Source: Clostridia bacterium
Lineage (GTDB): Bacteria > Bacillota > Clostridia > Oscillospirales > CAG-272
Length of the DNA stretch: 39,981 nt
Direction of reading: 5' to 3'
NCBI GenBank assembly: GCA_017467085.1
Contig: JAFTSW010000039.1
Coordinates: forward strand, 1 to 39,981
The stretch's first letter is position 1; every line of letters starts with the position of its first letter. The translations under genes and the position numbers were made by a program. This document shows, piece by piece, positions 33,838-39,981 of this stretch. A model generated the notes under the pieces. That model was not told the origin of the DNA, made no database searches, and was given only the letters and a program-made list of their open reading frames with translations.

Positions 33838-34995
33838 ATGAAAAAGATTCGTGTTGGTGTGGTAGGCCTTGGCCACCGCGGCAGACATATGCTGACAATG
33901 TCCGATGCCTTTGATGCTGTGGAAATTGCCGCCGCCTGCGACATTTTGCCGAGAAACTGGTTCGAGAAGCAATGGCTCTCTCCTGCCCCCTTGGCAGAGC
34001 TTTTTCCCAACGCTACCTTCTATGAAAACTACGATGAAATGCTGGACAAGGCAAACCTTGACGTGGTTATCGTGGAAACGGGTGCCGATATTCACGCGGA
34101 ATTTTGCGCCAAAGCCTTAAAGAAGAATATCAACGTGCTTTCCGATATCCCCGTTGTTGCCAACCTTGCCGAGGCAGAAATGCTTTGGAAGGTAGCCGAG
34201 GAGTCGAAGGCAATCATTTCCGTTGGCGCTAACCCCAATGAGCAAAAGTTCACCGTCCTGCTCAATGAATTCTATAAAAAAGGCCTTCTCGGTAATCCCT
34301 ATTGTATGGAGGCAGAGTACATCCATTGGTCTATGCCGGGTAGCCAGACCAGCGTTCACCTTAACGAGAACGGCGATTGGCGGCGCCTTTTGATTCCTAT
34401 TCGCTATTGCACCCATTCCCTTGGCCCCTTGCTCACCATAGTGGACGAGGAGCTTCGCTACGTGTCCTGCTTCGGCACGGGTACGCACGCCTACGGTGGC
34501 GCCTTCGGCTCGGATGAGCCTGTGCCCGGCGTCAGAAAGGACGATATGCAGTGCGCCCAGTTCCGTACCGAGTCGGGTGTTGTGATTCGCTTGATGCGTA
34601 ACGGCCGTTGCCGTGCGAAAATCGGCCACCATAATTACCGTGTGTTTGGCACGGAGGGCTATATGGAGAGAATTGACCGCTTCGACAAGCCCGTTATCCG
34701 TTACAACTCTATGAAGGAGCTGAATTGCGAGCTGAAGGAGATAGGCGGCGAATTTATGCCCCCTGCCTATGCAGGCAACGAAAAGGCGGCAACCTTCGGT
34801 CACGGCGGTATGGATTACGCCCTGCTTGACCATTTCTATGATGCCGTCGCAAACGGCAAGCCTGCTCCCATTTCCTTGAAGGAGGGGCTCTGTATGACGC
34901 TGCCCGGTATCTACGCCGAGGAATCCGCAAAGCGGGGCGGCGAGGTGCTGTATATGCGCTATCCCTGGGACGAGGATTGGAAGATTGATTTCTGA
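33838..34995 (+). CDS. Gfo/Idh/MocA family oxidoreductase
   Basis: An NAD(P)-dependent sugar or inositol dehydrogenase family member. The N-terminal Rossmann domain starts VGVVGLGHRGR, and the C-terminal domain (about 125-370) holds RYCTHSLGPLL, in the position of the substrate-binding His motif. The common Glu-Lys-Pro after the nucleotide-binding domain is DIPVV here, so the usual catalytic lysine seems absent; related proteins with such changes exist and some act as glycosidases or regulators. The 385-residue length is typical. It is single, with a promoter and terminator of its own, divergent from an AraC regulator that probably controls it. AAAGGAG precedes the ATG. Confidence 0.88.
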   Translation: MKKIRVGVVGLGHRGRHMLTMSDAFDAVEIAAACDILPRNWFEKQWLSPAPLAELFPNATFYENYDEMLDKANLDVVIVETGADIHAEFCAKALKKNINVLSDIPVVANLAEAEMLWKVAEESKAIISVGANPNEQKFTVLLNEFYKKGLLGNPYCMEAEYIHWSMPGSQTSVHLNENGDWRRLLIPIRYCTHSLGPLLTIVDEELRYVSCFGTGTHAYGGAFGSDEPVPGVRKDDMQCAQFRTESGVVIRLMRNGRCRAKIGHHNYRVFGTEGYMERIDRFDKPVIRYNSMKELNCELKEIGGEFMPPAYAGNEKAATFGHGGMDYALLDHFYDAVANGKPAPISLKEGLCMTLPGIYAEESAKRGGEVLYMRYPWDEDWKIDF

Positions 34996-35010
34996 TTTTC
35001 TCCGAGGTAA

Positions 35011-35046
35011 AAGGGGCTGTCTTATGCAAGACAGCCCCTTGTTTTT
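35011..35046 (+). terminator. Terminator of the Gfo/Idh/MocA gene
   Basis: AAGGGGCTGTCTT (35011-35023) pairs perfectly with AAGACAGCCCCTT (35028-35040) around ATGC, then GTTTTT. It lies between convergent genes. Confidence 0.92.
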
Positions 35047-35059
35047 ATGGAAAAAGCCT

Positions 35060-36154
35060 TTATTCAGGCAACCGCTCCACGGAAAGCGTAAAGTCCCGCA
35101 GATTGATAATCAGGTCATAGGTCCCGGGCTCCTTCAGATAATGATATTCCTCGCTGCTTGTCAAAAGGGCAGAGGGAAGAACCGTTAAGGCGTATGCATG
35201 GTAGCTCTCGGCATAGAAGGAGGGAAGGGAACGGTAGCTTCTGTCTGCCGTAATGCGACAGCGGAATACGTACGGCACGTCCTCCTCTTCGGGCTGTAGC
35301 GTCACAAAGTCAGACCCGTCGTAATGAATACAGGTGTAGCTTGCCGCCTCGATGTTCTTGTGCGCAAAGCGCACAACGTAGGTTTTTCTGTTGATATAAA
35401 TATCGTAAGCGCCGCCAACGTTTGCCGAAACGAGCTTGCCCTCGCCCGAAGCGTAGGTGTCCTTGCAGGCGGAATCAAGCGTTACCTTGTACCAGCTGGT
35501 GTACGTGCGGTCGAAAAAGTTGATAGAATCCCCCGGGGCAACGCTGAAATTGCGAACAACGAACTCATCCCCGTTTTCGGGGTTGACGCTCATTTCCACC
35601 CATTCGGTGGCGGCGGTATAGATGTGGCAGTGGGGAATGGTGTAGTAAACGGGCGTTTCAATCTCCGCCTTGTATTCCATATCGAATTTCAAGGTGTCAA
35701 CGTCAAAAACAAGCTTGTAAATACCTGCCTTCTTCACGTTGATTTGAATGTCATAGCCGTCTTCCTTTTCCACCTCGGCATATTCTGTGTCGGCATCATC
35801 ACCCAAGGCGGCGTACCAGTCGTTATAGCCCTCGCCCATCATATAAAAATAATCTTTTTCATAAAAATAGAGGTTGTCATAAATGCGCTTGTTGCCCTCC
35901 AGTGTAAAATAGGGCATCTCCAAAAAGGCGCCGTTTACCTCCATCCACAAGGAAAGGCTCTCGGAGGTGTAGTAGGTCTTATCCTCCTCCAAGGTGAAAT
36001 TTTCATCCGTCACGCTGTCGGGGGTAACCGCCTCTAAATCGGCATTGTAGTCGGGCGGGGTAAAGCCGCCAAAGCCAAAATTGCAGGCGGTAAGAGAAAG
36101 CGTGCATATAAGAACCAATAGAGCGACTAAAAGGTATAGAAAAGTCTTTTTCAT
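35060..36154 (-). CDS. Lipoprotein with three repeated beta modules
   Basis: I do not recognise a named family. Residues 1-23 form a lipoprotein signal peptide with lipobox LTAC (Cys24), so the protein should be anchored outside the cell membrane. Three copies of a short module ending recur: GIYKLVFDVDTLKFDMEY (about 144-161), GAYDIYINRKTYVVRF (248-263) and GTYDLIINLRDFTLSVE (344-360). Each follows about 90 residues of strand-rich, aromatic sequence. This resembles SusE/SusF-type or carbohydrate-binding modules by pattern only. AAGGAGGG precedes the ATG. It stands alone, with its own promoter. A glycan-binding surface role is inferred. Confidence 0.8.
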   Translation of the reverse strand: MKKTFLYLLVALLVLICTLSLTACNFGFGGFTPPDYNADLEAVTPDSVTDENFTLEEDKTYYTSESLSLWMEVNGAFLEMPYFTLEGNKRIYDNLYFYEKDYFYMMGEGYNDWYAALGDDADTEYAEVEKEDGYDIQINVKKAGIYKLVFDVDTLKFDMEYKAEIETPVYYTIPHCHIYTAATEWVEMSVNPENGDEFVVRNFSVAPGDSINFFDRTYTSWYKVTLDSACKDTYASGEGKLVSANVGGAYDIYINRKTYVVRFAHKNIEAASYTCIHYDGSDFVTLQPEEEDVPYVFRCRITADRSYRSLPSFYAESYHAYALTVLPSALLTSSEEYHYLKEPGTYDLIINLRDFTLSVERLPE

Positions 36155-36186
36155 AGCAGTATCCCTCCTTGCTATTCTGATACCTC

Positions 36187-36215
36187 ATTTTACCACGAAA
36201 GCAGAAAAAAATCAA
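36187..36215 (-). promoter_or_regulatory. Promoter of the lipoprotein gene
   Basis: On the minus strand, TTGATT (36210-36215) and TAAAAT (36187-36192) with a 17-base spacer that opens with five T. The -35 box and T-run are also the tail of a terminator-like hairpin, so the two signals overlap. Confidence 0.6.
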
Positions 36216-36242
36216 GTGCCACCTTGTAAAAATGGGGCACTT
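36205..36242 (-). terminator. Second terminator-like hairpin after rpmB
   Basis: Read on the minus strand, AAGTGCC (36236-36242) pairs with GGCACTT (36214-36220) across a 15-base loop and is followed by GATTTTTTT. It would catch transcripts that pass the first rpmB terminator. Confidence 0.55.
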
Positions 36243-36247
36243 GCCGT

Positions 36248-36289
36248 AAAAAACAAGAAAGGATTGCGTCAAGCAATCCTTTTTCTTGT
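36248..36289 (-). terminator. Terminator of rpmB
   Basis: On the minus strand GGATTGC (36273-36279) pairs with GCAATCC (36261-36267) around a five-base loop. The stem is extended by an A/T arm containing ACAAG/CTTGT, and a T-run follows at 36248-36253. It begins six bases past the rpmB stop. Confidence 0.85.
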
Positions 36290-36295
36290 AAGCTT

Positions 36296-36484
36296 TTAAG
36301 CTTTGGCAGCCTTTTTCTGGGTGCGAAGGCAACGGGAGCAAACGTAGATAGTTTTGTTCGTTCCGTCAACAACAGCCTTCACTCTGCGGATGTTCGGCTT
36401 CCAAGTTCTGTTACATTTACGGTTAGAGTGAGAAACGGTATGACCGAACACAACTCCCTTTCCGCACATAGAACACTTTGCCAT
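36296..36484 (-). CDS. rpmB: 50S ribosomal protein L28
   Basis: A 62-residue structural protein of the large ribosomal subunit. It starts MAKCSMCGKG and has the conserved GHTVSHSN and RTWKPNIRRV stretches. Two CxxC pairs (CSMC near the N-terminus, CSRC near the C-terminus) mark the zinc-binding form, as opposed to the cysteine-free form used under zinc limitation. AGGAGGTG precedes the ATG at 36484; a start three codons earlier has no suitable site. It is a single gene with promoter and terminator. Confidence 0.97.
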   Translation of the reverse strand: MAKCSMCGKGVVFGHTVSHSNRKCNRTWKPNIRRVKAVVDGTNKTIYVCSRCLRTQKKAAKA

Positions 36485-36558
36485 GCGTGACACCTCCTAT
36501 TCGCATAATCCGATACAAACATTTTCATGTCGGTATATCTTTAAGTTCAACATATCGT

Positions 36559-36587
36559 ATTATAGCACGGGTTTTCAAAAAAATCAA
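36559..36587 (-). promoter_or_regulatory. Promoter of rpmB
   Basis: On the minus strand, TTGATT (36582-36587) and TATAAT (36559-36564) have a 17-base spacer. It lies 74 bases before the start codon. The 15-base sequence at 36577-36591 recurs exactly at 36205-36219 upstream of the lipoprotein gene. Confidence 0.85.
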
Positions 36588-36655
36588 GTGCAATTTGCTT
36601 TTTTTTCAAAAAAAACAAAGATTTTTTTAGGATTATACGAAAACAGGGCAAAAAT

Positions 36656-37585
36656 TCAGGAAAAAATGCTTTCTACACGCTTGGAAGCCCCCGTTGGCGA
36701 GTACACCCAACGGTCAATATGCTCCTTTTTCTCTGCCGAAGGAAAAACGGGGAGGGCAACGGGGGCGGCGGTGGCGTAGGTATCAATGATAACCAGTTTG
36801 ATTTTCATCTTCTCCCGTAAAATACTCTTGATGTAAACCGCCACGGGCGCGTTCTCCACCACGTCCTCCCGTGGCTCCGCCAAGCCCGTCAGATTGGGCG
36901 TCAGCTCCACGAAAACGCCGTAAGGCTCCCGACTGCGGGCAATCCCTGTCACCGTCTGCCCCACCTGGAAAAGGGAAGCATTCTCCTCCCAAGTGCCAAG
37001 CAGCTCTCGGCGGCTGATGAAAATTCTGCCCAAATCGTCCCGTCCCTTCACCACCGCCCGAAGCTCCTCACCCGGGAAAAAGCGCAGACGCGGATGGGAA
37101 ATACGGGAAACGGAGATAGAATCCACCGAAAGCAGGGACACAATACCGCAGCCAATGTCGGCAAAGGCGCCAAAGCTCTCCATATGGGTAATCTTGGCAG
37201 GAATGACGTCCCCTGGGCGTAAGGAGGAAATATACGCCTCTTGGCACTCCTTCTGGGCGCTGCGCCGTGAAAGCAGATAGTAAGGGCGTCCGTCCGCCCG
37301 TTTTTCTATTCCCGTCACGTGAAAGGCAACCGTCTTGCCCACACGGGTCAAAACGGCAATATCCTTGATTTTCTCTCCCTCCCGTATGTGTACCGTTTCC
37401 TCATAGGGGATAATTCCCTCAAGACCGCCGCCCAAGGCGATATGTAAATTCATCTGCCCATCGCAAAGCGTAACGGGCGCCTGTAAAATTTTTCTCTTTT
37501 CTATGGCGCGCTCTAATTCTCGTGGGGAGGCAATCGCCCCCTCAGAGGCGCCGTCTGTGTAGCCCTCAGGCAAATAGGTGTTCAT
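36656..37585 (-). CDS. S1 RNA-binding domain protein
   Basis: A 309-residue protein with two clear S1 domains in tandem, one starting at GDVIPAKITHMESFGAFADIG and one at GQTVTGIARSREPYGVFVEL in pieces. A degenerate S1-like repeat precedes them (GGLEGIIPYEE). Such proteins are often called ribosomal protein S1-like, but it is much shorter than a classical S1 and lacks its repeat number. A role in mRNA binding or translation is inferred. AAGGAAGAGG precedes the ATG at 37585; a longer in-frame version would begin with a hydrophobic run overlapping the promoter and is unlikely. It lies between rpmB and the thioesterase gene with its own signals. Confidence 0.85.
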   Translation of the reverse strand: MNTYLPEGYTDGASEGAIASPRELERAIEKRKILQAPVTLCDGQMNLHIALGGGLEGIIPYEETVHIREGEKIKDIAVLTRVGKTVAFHVTGIEKRADGRPYYLLSRRSAQKECQEAYISSLRPGDVIPAKITHMESFGAFADIGCGIVSLLSVDSISVSRISHPRLRFFPGEELRAVVKGRDDLGRIFISRRELLGTWEENASLFQVGQTVTGIARSREPYGVFVELTPNLTGLAEPREDVVENAPVAVYIKSILREKMKIKLVIIDTYATAAPVALPVFPSAEKKEHIDRWVYSPTGASKRVESIFS

Positions 37586-37615
37586 TTTCCTCTTCCTTTC
37601 TCTCATTTCACCGTG

Positions 37616-37643
37616 ATAGTACAGTATATGAAAGAGGTGACAA
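37616..37643 (-). promoter_or_regulatory. Possible promoter of the S1-domain gene
   Basis: On the minus strand, TTGTCA (37638-37643) and TACTAT (37616-37621) with a 16-base spacer ending in TG. The -10 box is imperfect; the position, 30 bases before the start codon, is suitable. Confidence 0.5.
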
Positions 37644-37667
37644 AAAGAGAATAGAAAGGGAAGGATG

Positions 37668-37703
37668 AAAAACAAAATCGGGCTGTCCGTATAGACAGCC
37701 CGA
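37668..37703 (-). terminator. Terminator of the acyl-ACP thioesterase gene
   Basis: On the minus strand TCGGGCTGTC (37694-37703) pairs with GACAGCCCGA (37678-37687) around TATACG and is followed by TTTTGTTTTT. It lies five bases beyond the stop codon. Confidence 0.92.
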
Positions 37704-37708
37704 CGCTT

Positions 37709-38431
37709 TTATTTCGATGAAATGGGGGAAAGGGAGATAGCCGCCTCCACGTTGACCTTGCCGTCCGAGCAAAGGGTGCGGAAGACGTCTTTACCGTCTA
37801 CCTGCATATGCAAAAGCGAAAGCGTGTCCCCGTGCCTCGCCTCGTTGAGAAAATGAATCTGGAAGGCGGAAACAAATTGGTTTTCCATAGGCAACAGGTC
37901 GCAAAGCATATCCACGTACTTGGTGTTGTTCATATGCATATTCAAGTCGCAGTCCCCGTAGCTGACACGGTGCAGAACGGGCTCGTCAAATACCCCGTCC
38001 TTGGGGAAAACGATGCGCGGGGGCTGGGGCAGGGTGTACGCCTCAGGCTCAAAGAACCAAGCCGAATCGGATACGCGCTGGGGACGGCGATTTTCTAAAT
38101 CCACCATTGCCCAAACGGAATGGGCCTCGGCAACCTCTTCGCCGTCAATGTGAATAAGCGCGATACGGTTGAAGGAATAGCCGCGGCTTTCGGTGGTAAA
38201 GGTGGAAACGGAAAGCCGCTCGTAGGGCAGAATAGGGCGCTTCACAGAAATGGAAAAGCGGCTGACCAAAAAGGCAAAGCCGTCCTCGCGGATTTGCTCC
38301 AGGGTTGGACCCACGTTTCTGTGCTGGGCGTTGGCGCTTTCCTGCACGTAGTGCATAAGGGCAGAGGTGCGCGCGACGCTGTTAAAATCCAGGTCGTGGG
38401 AATCCGTCATATATTCTTCAGTCCACTTCAT
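37709..38431 (-). CDS. Acyl-ACP thioesterase
   Basis: It releases fatty acids from acyl carrier protein in the cytoplasm, affecting lipid chain supply. The 240 residues form two hot-dog domains. The second has the Asn/His motif DLNMHMNNTKYVDM, as in the FatA/FatB-type bacterial thioesterases. The first has the YVQESANAQH and FLVSRFSI stretches. It is one gene with its own terminator. AAAGG precedes the ATG at a slightly long distance. No clear promoter is visible in 38432-38556, which holds only AT-rich sequence. Confidence 0.88.
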   Translation of the reverse strand: MKWTEEYMTDSHDLDFNSVARTSALMHYVQESANAQHRNVGPTLEQIREDGFAFLVSRFSISVKRPILPYERLSVSTFTTESRGYSFNRIALIHIDGEEVAEAHSVWAMVDLENRRPQRVSDSAWFFEPEAYTLPQPPRIVFPKDGVFDEPVLHRVSYGDCDLNMHMNNTKYVDMLCDLLPMENQFVSAFQIHFLNEARHGDTLSLLHMQVDGKDVFRTLCSDGKVNVEAAISLSPISSK

Positions 38432-38556
38432 AATGATACAAGCCTTTCTTCGTTATCCTTCGAAGAAATTGTAGCACGAGAAAGGAAAAAAAGCTTGGCG
38501 ATTTTGTTACAACTCTGTAAATTAGGCAAGAGCCCTCTGCTATAAACCCCTTCCGC

Positions 38557-38952
38557 TCACGCCTGACTGCCGTGTCCCGTATAGACACGGGCGTTGCGCT
38601 CCTCGTCGGACACCAGCCCGAAGCTGACGGAAATAGCACCGTTCACCCGCTCCATCGCCGCAGCGTCCAAGTGTCCCATTTTCTCACGCAGACGCCGCTT
38701 GTCTAAGGTGCGGATTTGCTCTAACAGCACCACGGAGTCCTTGGCAAGCCCCACCTCATCGGCGTAAATGTCAATGTGGGTGGGCAACTTGGTTTTGCCC
38801 ATACGGCTGGTAATGGCGGCGGCAATCACAGTGGGGCTATATCGGTTCCCAACGTCGTTTTGTACAATCAGAACGGGGCGAATACCCCCCTGCTCGCTTC
38901 CCACGACGGGGCTCAGGTCAGCATAATAAATATCTCCTCTTTTTATGTTCAT
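38557..38952 (-). CDS. mazF: MazF/PemK family endoribonuclease toxin (EndoA/NdoA type)
   Basis: A sequence-specific mRNA interferase. The 131-residue protein follows Bacillus subtilis EndoA closely: [57 protein letters not shown] and LDKRRL. It has a C-terminal tail of about 15 residues beyond that homolog. I chose the ATG at 38952, which has AAAGGAG ten bases upstream; the longer in-frame extension to 39120 reads lysine-rich and crosses a terminator. No MazE antitoxin gene is adjacent on either side, and the gene upstream (DUF378) is cut off by a terminator. An antitoxin may lie elsewhere, or the enzyme may act as a regulator alone. Confidence 0.93.
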   Translation of the reverse strand: MNIKRGDIYYADLSPVVGSEQGGIRPVLIVQNDVGNRYSPTVIAAAITSRMGKTKLPTHIDIYADEVGLAKDSVVLLEQIRTLDKRRLREKMGHLDAAAMERVNGAISVSFGLVSDEERNARVYTGHGSQA

Positions 38953-39098
38953 CGGCGCGACTCCTTTTTTTTGAGAATGTTTCCTTTCCTTGTCTGTTTT
39001 CATGGTTATTCTTGCCTCATCTTTTCGTGTTTTAGTCATACAAATTATGGAAACTGTCATTTTCAGTATATGAGGCGTTTTCTTCGTTGCCCACTTGT

Positions 39099-39133
39099 AA
39101 AAGAAAAAGGCGCTATCCATACGAATAGCGCCC
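39099..39133 (-). terminator. Terminator of the DUF378 gene
   Basis: On the minus strand GGCGCTAT (39125-39132) pairs with ATAGCGCC (39109-39116) around an 8-base loop and is followed by TTTTTCTTTT. It separates DUF378 from mazF. Confidence 0.9.
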
Positions 39134-39167
39134 GATTATGCGGTTGCCGACGGCGATGGCGGAGCCT

Positions 39168-39383
39168 TTAATCTCTGTGGACTAAGGGCTCGTCGGAGGG
39201 GCGGAACAAAATCGAAATGCACCAAATACCTGCCAAGGCGACCAGCGTGTATACGATACGGCTGAACAGCGCCAGCTGTCCGCCGCCAATCCAAGCCACG
39301 ATATCAAAGGCGAACAGACCAATAGAGCCCCAGTTCAATGCGCCGATAATAGTTAATGCCAGCGCAATTCTATCCAAAATCAT
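39168..39383 (-). CDS. DUF378 family small membrane protein
   Basis: A 71-residue protein with two membrane segments (about residues 5-25 and 38-58). ALTIIGALNWGSIGLFAFD at the first helix and the ARG- or SRIVYTLVALAGIW-type second helix are the hallmarks of DUF378. The function is unknown. The ATG at 39383 is preceded directly by an in-frame TTG (39386) that has the better spacing to AAAGGAG, so the true start may be one codon earlier. It is flanked by the sigK fragment upstream and a terminator downstream. Confidence 0.85.
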   Translation of the reverse strand: MILDRIALALTIIGALNWGSIGLFAFDIVAWIGGGQLALFSRIVYTLVALAGIWCISILFRPSDEPLVHRD

Positions 39384-39467
39384 CAAGGCGATTTTTCTCC
39401 TTTCGCAAATACGGAAATATCCGTTTGTAGGTAGTGTTCCCTTGATTTCTTTTTTTATGTTGGAATT

Positions 39468-39860
39468 TTAATTTTCAAAATGAAGCTCGGGTGCGTCCTT
39501 AAAGCAGCGCCGTAGGCGCAATAGCGCCTTTTTTTCGATGCGGCTGACGTAGGAACGGGAAATATGCAGCATCGCCGCCACCTCTCGCTGGGTCTTGGGG
39601 GGATGCTTGCCAAGCCCGTAACGCAAAACAATAATCTGTCTTTCCCGTTCGTCCAGAACGTCCCGCACCGCTAGTAGCGCCCGTTCGGTATGTATGCGCA
39701 TATCCAGCTCCTCCAAGGCGTTGTCCTCGGTGTACACGATGTCCCCGTAGGTCAGGGGATTGCCGTCACGGTCCACGTCAATGGTTTCGTTGATGGAAAC
39801 CTCGCAGGACAGCTTCTTTTGGGAGCGAAAAAACATCAGAATTTCATTCGCTATCCTCAC
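39468..39860 (-). CDS. sigK: C-terminal half of sporulation sigma factor SigK (SpoIIIC-like), apparently split
   Basis: The 130-residue reading frame matches the second half of SigK: NEILMFFRSQKK (end of region 2.4), IDVDRDGNPL, then region 4 with DERERQIIVLRYGLG, KTQREVAAMLHISRSYVSR and IEKKALLRL. A full SigK has about 230-250 residues; regions 2.1-2.3, needed to bind core polymerase and melt promoters, are missing. A TAG stop directly precedes the GTG at 39860, and no other frame in the 121 bases upstream encodes the missing half. The break coincides with AATGA (39844-39848). As in Bacillus subtilis spoIIIC, the fragment would become functional only after a DNA rearrangement in the mother cell. 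It is not expected to be active on its own. Confidence 0.85.
   Translation of the reverse strand: MRIANEILMFFRSQKKLSCEVSINETIDVDRDGNPLTYGDIVYTEDNALEELDMRIHTERALLAVRDVLDERERQIIVLRYGLGKHPPKTQREVAAMLHISRSYVSRIEKKALLRLRRCFKDAPELHFEN
39844..39848 (-). other. Candidate recombination core AATGA at the sigK break
   Basis: On the minus strand the codons for Asn-Glu in ANEILM contain AATGA. The skin element of B. subtilis is known to excise by recombination between five-base repeats inside sigK, which I remember as this same sequence at the same Asn-Glu position. The other copy lies outside the window. Confidence 0.55.
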
Positions 39861-39981
39861 CTAACGGCTCGTAAAAATCCTCTAAAATTTCATCGGGCTT
39901 TTTGTCGGAATTGCCGTTATTTCCGCTATTTCCGTCGGGTGGAGTGGGAAATTCATAGTCTCCATCGTTGTGGAAGAGGTA
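39844..39981 (-). CDS. 3' end of an unidentified gene running into the sigK fragment
   Basis: An open frame enters from the right edge and stops with TGA at 39844-39846, giving a 45-residue tail. It contains a low-complexity part (DGNSGNNGNSDKKP) followed by an acidic end (EILEDFYEPLGEDSE). It overlaps the sigK fragment start by 17 bases, and its stop codon lies inside the AATGA core. It does not resemble the N-terminal half of SigK. If the sigK break is a skin-type junction, this is the terminal gene of the inserted element. Its identity cannot be read from this much sequence. Confidence 0.5.
   Translation of the reverse strand, partial: YLFHNDGDYEFPTPPDGNSGNNGNSDKKPDEILEDFYEPLGEDSE

Noticed and set aside
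38953-39120. Upstream extension of mazF
   Set aside because: It crosses the DUF378 terminator, is lysine-rich, and MazF family members begin at the ATG chosen.
39468-39860. sigK fragment as a simple frameshift or sequencing error
   Set aside because: None of the three upstream minus-strand frames in the 121 bases available encodes SigK region 2.
1-39981. CRISPR arrays, transposases, tRNA or rRNA genes
   Set aside because: No regularly spaced repeats, transposase motifs or cloverleaf/rRNA sequences were recognised by reading; a covariance-model scan was not possible.

Overview
The window looks like chromosomal DNA from an endospore-forming clostridium with roughly mid-range GC, probably an uncultured gut-type member of the Clostridia. 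Supporting signs are strong AGGAGG-type ribosome binding sites, sigma-A type promoters, an EndoA-type MazF, a four-cysteine ribosomal protein L28, DUF5058 and DUF378 proteins, and the C-terminal half of sporulation sigma factor SigK. The order or genus cannot be fixed from sequence reading alone.

Left part (1-9000). A minus-strand operon runs PAP2 phosphatase, DUF5058 membrane protein, a second small membrane protein, then a membrane-anchored M20 peptidase, ending in a clean terminator. An AraC regulator (minus) diverges from a plus-strand pair made of a GH2 beta-mannosidase-like enzyme and a NodB-like deacetylase. The pair ends in a strong terminator.

Middle (9000-26885). A Wzx/Wzy-type exopolysaccharide or capsule locus starts from a full-consensus promoter (TTGACA, 17 bp, TATAAT). 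It encodes a sugar aminotransferase, a membrane phosphoglycosyl transferase, one GT2 and three GT4-like transferases, two LicD proteins, a LicC-like cytidylyltransferase, the Wzy polymerase and the Wzx flippase. It also encodes the complete CapE-CapF-CapG route to UDP-N-acetyl-L-fucosamine, a nucleotidyltransferase and a second UDP-GlcNAc 2-epimerase. The centre (about 12.1-20.3 kb) is visibly more AT-rich than its flanks, as expected of the exchangeable part of such loci. The gene set predicts a lipid-linked repeat unit with aminosugars and a phospho-substituent, possibly phosphocholine. No chain-length regulator, tyrosine kinase or matching 6-dehydratase for the aminotransferase is in view.

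Right part (26.9-36.2 kb). A minus-strand operon of two tandem creatininase-family amidohydrolases and a GNAT_C-type acyltransferase diverges from an M20D amidohydrolase followed by a GH28-like beta-helix enzyme. A second AraC regulator diverges from a Gfo/Idh/MocA oxidoreductase. A three-module lipoprotein follows.

Far right (36.2-39.98 kb). Housekeeping genes on the minus strand: rpmB, an S1-domain protein, an acyl-ACP thioesterase, mazF (ndoA) and a DUF378 protein. At the edge lies a SpoIIIC-like fragment covering only the C-terminal half of SigK. Its break falls at an AATGA core and an unrelated reading frame runs into it. This is the expected appearance of one end of a skin-like element interrupting sigK, and it is the most notable observation in the window.
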